Part shown: piece by piece, positions 44,846-55,100 of the stretch
Layout of the letters: each line of letters opens with the position of its first letter
Numbering within the stretch: position 1 is the stretch's first letter
Assembly: GCA_017858325.1 (NCBI GenBank)
Contig: JAFMBT010000008.1
Span: 1 to 57,827, forward strand
Length of the DNA stretch: 57,827 nucleotides
Source: Candidatus Planktophila sp.
GTDB lineage: Bacteria; Actinomycetota; Actinomycetes; Nanopelagicales; Nanopelagicaceae
Direction: 5' to 3'
Program-made: the position numbers and the translations under genes
The notes under the pieces: generated by a model
The model's database searches: none
Seen by the model: the letters and a program-made list of their open reading frames with translations, nothing else
Told to the model about the DNA's origin: nothing

Positions 44846-45622
44846 ATGGCAACCCAGCGGTCAACTCCCAAAAGAACTCGTACCCGGAAGAAAATCGCGC
44901 AAGAGCCCAATCATGAATTGATAGATGAGTTGAAGGAATGGTCAAAACGTACAAAAGTTCAAGACGATCCCTACATAATCTCCCTAATCTCAGACCTCGA
45001 GAGCGTTTCAGATTTAGATACGTGGGCAGCCCTGAGCCCAGTTGATCTGCTTCCAATGATGAGCCACCACGCAGGTGATAAGCGCTTACGTATTTCAAAC
45101 ATTCTTACCATTGCGCGCAATATTCTCGTCTTCGTACCAGTTGCGCTGACGTGGTTTGCAGTTGGAAAAGCGACAGCTGGCTTTGAGAAGTACACGAATG
45201 AAAACGCCGATGCAGTCTCTAACTTTTTACAATTTTGGCAGAATGGCTATGGGATACTCGATAAGAAGTGGACTATTGGCCACGTAGCAGTCTTAGATGC
45301 ACAGATTATCTCAGGTGTCATTGCTCTAACCATGATTACTGCCTTTCTGAACCAAAAACATATGCAGGACCAGAAAGTAGCACTAGCCAAATTGGATAAT
45401 GAGCGCCTGGCTATGGGTATCAAAATACACAAGTATCTCCATGCAAATAGAGCGGTAACGACCGAGACCATTAACGCCTTTGTTTCCAACTCCGTAAAGA
45501 ACTTACAGGTAACTTCAAAGGCGATGGCTCAGGCTTCAAAGGAGTTGCGCAAGGATATCAATCAAATCCCATCAAATAAACAGGTAGTCGCAGAGGTAAA
45601 ACGTTTGATGCGCGGGCTTTAA
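44846..45622 (+). CDS. Two-TM membrane protein, partner of the MotB-like protein
   Basis: A 258-residue protein with a basic N-terminus, a cytoplasmic helical domain (about 20-85), a first transmembrane helix (ARNILVFVPVALTWFAVG, about 92-110), an extracytoplasmic loop of about 35 residues, a second helix (LDAQIISGVIALTMITAF, about 150-168), and a long cytoplasmic helical tail. The tightly linked next gene has a MotB/ExbD-like helix, so this may be a reduced MotA/ExbB-type channel subunit; family membership could not be confirmed by eye. It is on the opposite strand to the flanking surface genes. Confidence 0.65.
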   Translation: MATQRSTPKRTRTRKKIAQEPNHELIDELKEWSKRTKVQDDPYIISLISDLESVSDLDTWAALSPVDLLPMMSHHAGDKRLRISNILTIARNILVFVPVALTWFAVGKATAGFEKYTNENADAVSNFLQFWQNGYGILDKKWTIGHVAVLDAQIISGVIALTMITAFLNQKHMQDQKVALAKLDNERLAMGIKIHKYLHANRAVTTETINAFVSNSVKNLQVTSKAMAQASKELRKDINQIPSNKQVVAEVKRLMRGL

Positions 45623-45625
45623 AGA

Positions 45626-46126
45626 ATGCGTAGAGCTAGAGTTCGTGGGAGCGAATTTGCCGAAGATGCCACCGAACAAGCGGGATGGATGTACGCAGAT
45701 CTCTTCTTGGGTTTAATGGTGATCTTTCTTGCAACAATTTCTTTTGTTCCCACGATTACTCCTGAGAAAAACACAGCGGAAAAGCCTAAGTCTGAACTTA
45801 ACTCAATGAAGTTAGATGATGGATTAGTCAAGCTATACAGCACTTTCATCCCGGAGGAAGTTAAGGCAGATATCGAGAAATATCTAACGGATAAGAATCA
45901 GGACTTGAATTCGACAGTTCTCTATGTGCAACTCACCGGTGGCTATGATCCAAAGATTGAAAATTCTAGCGTCGGAGTAGCCAATGCCGTTCAATTTGGC
46001 GTGGAAATGAAACAGAAAGCACCCGAGCTCTTTGCGGGGGTTTCATTTACCATTAGCACCAGCACCGGCGTTCCGAGTCAAACGGTGGGGGTTCGTATGG
46101 CTTTAGCCCCAGGTGCAACTAAGTAA
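45626..46126 (+). CDS. MotB/ExbD-like single-TM protein
   Basis: A 166-residue protein. The N-terminal helix reads GWMYADLFLGLMVIFLATIS (about 21-40), which resembles the MotB helix with its proton-binding Asp after Tyr-Ala. An extracytoplasmic domain of about 120 residues follows, with VLYVQLTGGYD and a helix AVQFGVEMKQKAP that look like a much reduced OmpA-type fold. The gene begins three bases after the two-TM gene, so the pair is coupled. It converges on the giant surface gene with a five-base gap. I infer a small ion-driven channel complex, not a flagellar stator. Confidence 0.65.
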   Translation: MRRARVRGSEFAEDATEQAGWMYADLFLGLMVIFLATISFVPTITPEKNTAEKPKSELNSMKLDDGLVKLYSTFIPEEVKADIEKYLTDKNQDLNSTVLYVQLTGGYDPKIENSSVGVANAVQFGVEMKQKAPELFAGVSFTISTSTGVPSQTVGVRMALAPGATK

Positions 46127-46131
46127 ATAAC

Positions 46132-49100
46132 TCACGAAGTAATTATCACTTCGCTAAATCTAAAGGACGTTCCACCACTTGCAACGACCGAGAGGCTACC
46201 TGCTCCGGCTGGTAGCCCTGCAGGTATCTGAACCACAATTTCGGTATCTGAATTAATCTGGAAAGTGGTAGTTCGATAGCGCCTGTTGAAGATAATCTCT
46301 GTTGCAGTACTAAAGTTTGTCCCAGTGATAGTCAAAAGCGATAATGGCGCAAGAGATCCTGGAGAAATCGATGTAATTGTGGGGACACACCCTGTCGTGC
46401 AAGTGGTTTCGCCACGATTGAGGCCAGTTCCTCCTTGAATACCGATAGTGATTGTCTCTTGGGCGCTCGGAGCTGCCTGAGAGGTTGCCAGTGGGCGCTC
46501 TAATTCTCTAAATGCAATTGTCTTAATTGGTGAAGCCTTCGCTTCATAATTATCATCGGCGGGGCGCGTAGTTCTAACCAAGCAGGTTCCAGTGGAAGAA
46601 GCCGATATAGAACCGTTTTCGATACTACAACCAGAGGCGCTCCCCCCTGAAACTATCTCGTAAGTTGCAGCCACCTCACTTGGACTACTCGTTGAAAAAG
46701 AGAGGGGGAGGGAAGTTCCAACAAAGGCGACATCGGTGAGAATAGAAAACTCTGGCTGTTCTACTCTAAAAATTTGGAAAGGAACGCTTGGATAGATTGG
46801 AGTGTTGTAATTAACTGTTATTGCAACACTTCCGGAGAGTGATACTGAACTTAAGGTGGCCATATACGTACCGCCCCGAGTGGGCCTATCCGCGCCAGTA
46901 TGACTAGTTCCACGTGCTCGGGTTCCAGAGTATGTAAATGAATAAGAGAGAAGTTGATCTCCATTGACGAGACCTTGAACCTGGGTGACCGTTGGGCTAG
47001 CGGGAGCTGCGCCTGAGAATTGTAATGAACGGATAGGCGTCACGGTAAAGATTGGCGCATCTGCCTTTGAGATGGTGATAACCAATGTTGCAGAGCTCGC
47101 TGCCACGTAATCTTCTCCTTCAGATATATTGGCAACGATGGTGCAGCTGCCACTTCCTTTCGTAGCCAGGATGCGTACTTGGAAATTTGCAAGAGTGGTG
47201 ACAGAGCATGCTGAATTGGAAGCGAGTGTGTAGGAGACCACGCCATCATTGCGCGCCCTTGAGATCTGAATACTGGCGGTGGCGCTCTGGCCATATTGAA
47301 GGGCCGAAGAGCTCAGCGAGGTAATAGAGACTGTTCGATTCGACTTTGTAACCGCAAGCGAGAAGGTCACCGAGGAGTAATTAAAATAATCGCTCCAGTT
47401 ATCGCTTGTAATTGTTAGGGTAACGTCGCAATAGCCAGCGATAAGGGCGGTGATACTCCCTGTAGCTGGATCCACAGTGCATACGTTGCGTGATGGTGAA
47501 GAGAACTGGTAGGTGAGCTCCCTAAGTACATTTGAAACTGTAGCGGTGAAGGTCTCGCTAGAACTTACATAAAGTGATGGATATTCAGGTACTGGAGGCC
47601 TCTCAGCTTTTGTAATTGTCCATTGACCCACTCCAGAGGTATATCCGAGATAATTTGTAAGGGTTGGAGTCACACCTTGCGAATTGGCCGCGAAAAATAT
47701 CGAAGTCGAGGTGGAGGTATCCACTCGCACCTGGTAGGTGCCAGGAGTTGTTGGAGCTGTCGTGGATTCGTATGAGGTTCCTGATATTCCAGAGTACCGC
47801 AAGGTAATTGCATTGACTCGATCCAATGGCGCAAGACCTTGAACGGTGAATAGGTTTGGATTCTCTGAGAGTGAAGTCGAAACATTTTTTAAGACCACTG
47901 TGAATGTCTCAGCACGATTGACAGAAAATATAGAAGTTTTCGTCCCACTGGAGTAATTCCGTGAATCACTAGGTGTGAATGTTGCAGTTAAGGGCACGTT
48001 CCCGTGGATGATCGGTATCCAACGACAGGTGATCTGACTTTCTGAGATACTTTTACTATTACAATCGAGAGAGTTATAAAGCGTTGAGCCAAGCATTTGC
48101 TTAAGATCTAACACCCCAACGCCAGCCCCAAGGTCGATAACTATTGGATACTCACTTCCATAACGTAAATTTGATATATCAACACTTGCCGCCAAATCCA
48201 GTGAGATGGGTACGGGAGCCTTCTCAACTTTTATAGTGACGATACTGTGCGCAACCTTACGGTCTATAAAATAGGCATTATTACCCCCCGTCCAACGTAT
48301 TGCCATCAGATCACCATTTGCTGCAACAGCAAGGGCATATGTCGTATAAATATTTATATAAGGAGCACGGACGAAATTGGTATCTCTTTCAATGAGAGTT
48401 ATTCTATTATTTCCACTTTCGCCAATCCAGATATCTCCGACAGGATCGATTGCAATAGTTCGTGGTTGATTAAATCGTGCAGCCAGGGCAGTAACGTTGG
48501 TGGTACTTCCAGATTGACCTGATGTGGCTCCAGCAATGTGGCTCCAAATCTGATCAAGGATGGAGTACTTGATTACTCGATGTTTAGCAACATCTACAAT
48601 AAAGAGATTATCTGCCTTATCAATGGCAATTCCTGTGAATTGTTGACCTAAGACATTGATATTAACTCCGTTGCTAGAGGTTGGAATTGTTAATTCACTT
48701 AAAATTCCAGTGGTGGAATGCACTAAAAATATTCTTGAACCACCTTGGTCAGAGAAGCCGGTCCCTGCGATATAAATATGCCCTTGAGAATCCACCGCCA
48801 GTGCACTTATATATCCGGCTCCACCATTTACTGCTAATCCACCTACTCCAGTTATCGGGCCGCTACCGTAGCGTCCCGTGATCTTCTCAACTGAGCCATC
48901 TAAATTGATGCGCATGAGATATGAAGTGTTGTCCTGGCCACGCCCTACAACACATGTGGAGACTAGTAAACGCTCAAAGTTATCGAGGGCAAGTCGGCAT
49001 GGCTGGTTGATGGCTATCGAGAGTCTATCCAGGGTGAAATCAGAGTCAGCTGCTACCCCTGAGCCGGCATAGACTGAGACTTCACCTGTTGCAGGATTGT

Positions 49101-52100
49101 ACTTTTTTATTCGATCATTACGGTAATCGGCGATATACCAATTCCCAGAGGAGTCAGCGACCACACCTTGGATAGTTCCGCCAAGACCAAGAGTGCTGTA
49201 TAGGTCTGTGACCGCGTCAGCGCTCTCACTTTCAAGTCGATACTGGGCTCCAGCGATGTAATTTCCCGTAGATAAAGTGTTATCGACAGATATTGGAAGC
49301 GTTCCGCTGCTGACAGTAGATGTGTCAACGCGAAACTCTGATGGGGATGGGTATATTACAGTCCGTGGATTATTAACTGCCCGTTCTGGAAGGTTAAAGG
49401 TTCTATTTAATACACTCCCATATGGAATTGTTACGCTCTGAATGTCTACTGCAGCAGATTCGGCGCTTACCTCAACGGTGACGGTAATTGAATCGCTCCT
49501 TAAATTACTATCGGTAACTTTTATTGAAAAGCTATAACTTCCGATAGAGAGTGGAGAATTAGATTGCACATTGATACTTCCTGTTGGTGTATCAACAGCG
49601 CTAACTATTTCAAAGGTATCAGAGGAGATAAGCTGAAATTGGTAGGGAGCGCTTCCACCTGTAACCGTATAGGTCTCAGATAGGAATGAGATACCATCCG
49701 GGAGAGAGTAATTTTTAACGCCAGCCCACTGCGGATTATTTGTAACCGCTGCAACTACCGTGGCTCTTACTGGTAGCGTGGCTCGCGCACCAACTTCATC
49801 TACTGCCACAACGTTAATGAAATAAGTGCCTCCTTGAATTCCGGTAGCAAATTTTAGATGGGCGCTACCGGCATCAATTGTTTCAACAAAAACGGTTTGG
49901 GTGGGGTCAGAGGTAAGTGATGGATAGAAATTACCTATTGGGATAATGGTTCTAGCCTGGGTTGAACCACTCTGATTACTCCAAGAATGATACATATTAA
50001 GATACGTATTTCCACCGACCTCATTGAGCCAGATCCTGAATGGATAGAGTTGGCCCTCTACAAGGTCGGTAATCGTGAAGGCGGTTCCTGGGTTGCTTGA
50101 ATTACAGCAACCGGCATAACCTGTCTCGATTCCATTATCCTTCTCGATTTCAAAGTAAATTGAATCATCATGATTGAAGTTGAAAACTACTTGGCCCGTA
50201 ACCGGGGCTCTATAATACCCTTCTGCATAGATCGTGAAATTATCATTACTGCTTCCCCTATAGCTTCCGCTAAAACTAGTTATATTTAAGTTTCCTAGGA
50301 CACTGGTTTCCCCAAGATATGAGATAGGTGCTGATTTAACATCACATTTAGTATTTGCCAGGCCTGTACAGTTTCGAACATAAATACTAAGTCCTGTACC
50401 TTCAATAGAGGTCGTGGATTTCCTTAAATTAGCGATAGTAAAGGTTTTAGCACCTGTTCCATTAATAGCAGTTACCGTCTCAATATGTTCTGACCCTGCC
50501 GTGATCTCAATTATATTTCTTGAGATGGCTGCTGAAATTGGGGGATTGATAACTATATTCACCGATTTAGAAGCAGATTGACCAAATTCATTGGTAACTG
50601 TGATCGTCTCCACAAAGTTCTGCACTGTTGTTGAGTCAACAATCAAATCCTGCCTAAGCGAGACCAAAACTTGCTTCGCGTTATTTGCTTCTTGGAAAGT
50701 AAGAGTTAGAAGTAAGTTTTGATGAGAATATGCGCTAATAGGTATTATCGTCGTAGATTGAGTTAAACCTCCTTGATTACTCCACGAGTAATAGAGCTTA
50801 AGATCATCATTTCCTCCCAACCCCAGAAACCATATTTTTAAGGGATAGCTCTCGCCAGCGGTAAAACCAGAGATTGAACATGTAGATGTTCCGTTAACTG
50901 TTCTTATGCATTCATTGAGAGCGTCGGTGGTGATTTGCAGTCGCGCCTTATCATCTGCTCTGAGAGAAAATATAATTGTCCCAGTGATAGGAGCAATGAA
51001 ATATCCTTCAGCGTAACCTGTTGTGGGACGGGTGCAAGCGCTGTAGATCGTATGAGTAAAGTCTAGATTGCTCGGGCTCGACATGGTAAAGCAAGGTGAA
51101 CCGCTTGGCGCTGAACTTCCTGCTAAAGCATAAATTGATTGAGTTGGATCGTTATAGAAATTCATTCTCAATCCGCTTAATAGGTTTGGACTCTGTGAGG
51201 TTGCACTCGATAGATTAACTGCACTTGAGACTGTGAAGGTTTCAACAGACGTTAAATTGCCATAGGTAAATTGCAGAACATCTGCTCCGGCTATCGTTGG
51301 AATGGAGGCAACTCGTATTGAGACCATAACTGTTACGCTCTCACCTTGTGAATCAGAGATTACTATCGACTCAAGTGTTGTACTACCCGTTGCTAAACCA
51401 CTTGCAACATTTAACGTTCCAGTCGAGGTTTCAAAGGTAATCGGAATCTCAGCTTGTCCTGAGTAAATAAGGCGTTGATATGAATAGGGGGCGATACCGC
51501 CACTAGGAGTGAAAGTGACAGTTTTAGTCTCGTTGGGATAGATTGAAATGTTGCGGCTAGGTGAGACAACGACGCTAATTCCACCATCGATTACCGCTGT
51601 AAGAGAATCTGTGCCTATCGCCCCTGATTGATCGGTAGCGGTGACTGTGGCGCGGTAACTTCCTTTTGGAGTGGTGCCGTTAAAATATAAAATAGGTTGG
51701 TTGGATTCATTTACATCTAAAAGAATTCCGGTGGCCTCTGGACTCGTAGTTAAGGAGAGAGTTTTGGACCCATTCCCACCAACAACGGAAATGGGAATTG
51801 AGTATGTGGTGTTTGTCGCTACGGTAACCGCTGATTCACCCAAGTTAAGAGCAACGGGTGGATTCACATCGATTCTGATAGATAATCTATCTATCGACGA
51901 TGATTGATCTGTAACGGTTATAGTATCAAAATAGGTGGCAGCGGTAACCGAATCAAGAGCACTCAATGTGGGTGCTACCCGCAAAGTTACAGTGGCGCTA
52001 TCTACGGCGATAAGAGTGAGTTTGCCGGATTGGGAATCTTCAAGAGCAAACGTTTTTGCGCCAGAGCCAAGAGCTGCCCTGAATGGGCCAAAGTCTCTGG

Positions 52101-55100
52101 CTATGCCTTCAGTCGTAGAGAGTGAAACCTGCTGGCCTGGAGCGGAGATATAGGCATCTTTACTTGCTGTGAAGTTATTTACAACGGTTGCTGAATCAAG
52201 GGCGGTGGAGTAGAGATGCAGCGCACCAAATCTGAATTGACCTAGGCCAGCATTGGCTGCAGTCATAGAATCGATAGCAGAGGCACCGAGAGCCAGATAA
52301 GAACGAGATGATCCAGCGCCATTTTCAATCGAGATATCACCAAGTAATTGGCCATTGATGGATGCGCTCAGCGTGGAAGTAGCTGAATCAATAGTGAAGC
52401 CAAGATAATGCCATTGGTTGAGGGAGAGTGTGGTCTCAATTTCTGCACTAACTCCATTTGGATGGCGGATCGAAAGATCTCCTGCGGCAGAGAGCTCCAT
52501 GATGGAAGTTCTCTCAGCGGTATCGCATCTATTTGTTGCACAGAGTGAGATCAGCGAACCACTACCTTGTGGGAAGATCCAGGCGAAGAGTGAGTAACTC
52601 GTTGCCGTCTCTGATATCAACGGCTGATTAGAGGCGATAAATCCATCGGCGCTCAACTGGAGATAGCTTGGGTCACCAACTTCATAGAGCGGGTCTTGCC
52701 CGGAGAATAAAAGCGCCCTTGGATTTGTTGTTGGACCACGGATCGTGGCGTTGCTGCCGCCAGCTAGATCGTTGAGGTAGGAGCCAGTTGCTAAGTAGGT
52801 GTTTGCACTGTTGATCTGCCAGTGGACAGTCAGACTCTCTTGTGAGATTGCCCCAGGCAGAGCTTGATATGTCAATCCAATCGCAGATTTCACATCAAGT
52901 GTGAGCGATGTTCTGCTGTTGAGCCCGGCATCATCTCGCAGGGTAATTGTTATTTGATAACGTCCTCGTTGCGTCTGGTTGGAAACGTTAAGTTTAAGAG
53001 ATCCATCGACAAATGCAGGTTCACCGATGGTTATCGTTGAGGTATCACCCGGTCCTGATACAGCAAGGGTCGGTATGATATCTCCGATACCGCCCATGAC
53101 TGGAATACTAAAAGTTTTTGCAGTTCCTACAGTTGCTTTCAGGTTCTGTGAAGAAGAAGTGAAACCGGCGGGTTTTCGTACCAGAATTGTGGTTGTCTCA
53201 TACCCTCGATTTCCTAGAGAGTCGGTAGCTGTGATGATTGCAGTATAAGTGTCAGCAAAGACAGTGGGGGATATACGAATAGTCGTTGTGCTCGCGGGTG
53301 TATTCCGTTGAATGGTAAATCCAGTACTCGTTGGAGATGTAACAGAGAAAGTTTTTACTCCATATCCACCAGTTGCAGTAATTGTCTCGCTATTGCCACC
53401 TAATCTCTCTGGAAAAATCTGTGTTCCAACGTCATTCATCGTAACGCCAGGACCATAAAGAGCATAAAGAGTTGTATTGCTGGTGAGTGGATAAGACCTA
53501 CCTGAGCCGTAGCAATTTTCAGGATTTACCGTGATTGCACACCATCCTAAAAATGGATCACCATCCTTGGTCGATCCATCCATAGGCGCTAAAAGCACCG
53601 TGCCATTTGGAGGTATTACCGAAGCGGGTGTTACTCCAGATCCGCCATTTAGGTTGTAATTTAATTGGAATCTAAAGATGGCAAAGAGCGTTGTTGAAGT
53701 AGTAATGCTGAACAGTGAATTGCCCTCGAGAAAATAGTTACCACCACCATCTGCGCGAGTGTTCCACCCGGCAAAATACATCCCCGTTCTTTCGAGGGCT
53801 CCTGCATTTGCTGGTGCAGTGGCCTGATTGGGTTGTCCAGGTCTGAAAGTAATCTCAGAGGGCACTTGGCCACTTGTTGCATTATTTGGCGAGAAGGTAA
53901 GTGTCACAGGTTGGCTGGCCCATCGCAGAATAACGATTCCACTTCCGCCATTGCCCGCACATGTCTCCTCGGGATCTGTACCTCCGCCACCACCACCAGT
54001 GTTTGGCTCTCCATTGGTATGAGTCGAGTTACTACAGCCGGCGCCACCACTTCTTCCCCACGAGCTTCCGCGCCCACCACCACCGACACCTGCAGAGCCA
54101 CCACCCCCAAGGAATTGAAATCTCTGGTCGAAGGTTGTTGTAAATCCTCCCGTCGCGGAATTTAAGGCGGTACCCGCGTCATTTAAATTCCACCACCGAT
54201 TGTTATTGTTATTTATTCCACCGCCACCACCACCGGCGTAAAAAACTGAACTGCCAGTTATTGTTGAAGCGACCCCTGGGCCACCCGCGCCACCAGAACC
54301 GCCGAATCCTATATTTGTCGTACCAGTTAAACCTGGGCCGCCAGCGCCTCCACCTCCACCTCCACCTTTATAGCCGGTTGAAACAGGATTTCCTCCGCCC
54401 GCACTACCTTGCCCAACCGTTCCGGCGCCCGGAAGATTTCGATCGCCACCGGTTCCACCGCCAGAGCCGCCAAGTGATCCAGCACCTGCGTAGGGGCCGC
54501 CTTTTCCACCACCGATTGCTATAAGCGTTGATCCGATAGATGAATTTGCGCCATTGGTGGCGTTGCCGTCTACCCCACCAGCGCCACCGGCACCGACAGA
54601 TATTGCAATTGTGGCCGTTTCACTGGACCGGAGTACGGACTCACCTTGAAGGAGACCACCGCCACCACCACCGCCACCGTCGGCGCCGCCACCGCCACCG
54701 GCGACGACAAGGTATGTGTAGGTAAAGGCAGGCGGGCGCACGCTATAAGAGCCAACGGCTAAAAATTCTGCGATGCAATCTGTCCCTACCTTTGTTAATT
54801 GGAGGTTATTGGTATTTGTCACATCAACACCCGGGGAAAGTGACTCTAGGGAACAAGAGCCGGAAGCATCCAGAAGCCTCTGAAATATCTGGATGTAAAA
54901 ATAAGAGGTCTCTGCGGTTTGTCCAGTGCTATCTGTTGCCGTAACTCTTACCAAGGAATTAAGAGATTCCGTTGGAGTTCCAGAGATGACGCCTGTACTC
55001 GGGTCTAATACCAATCCGCCCGGCAATGTTCCGATGTAAGAAAACGTTGGTGATGCAAAGCCGGAGTGGTCGATGGCTAGATTAAATGGCACACCTACCT

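Noticed and set aside
53661-54755. Several short frames on both strands rich in Arg, His, Pro or Val
   Set aside because: These are shadows of the glycine-codon-rich part of the giant gene and have no start signals.
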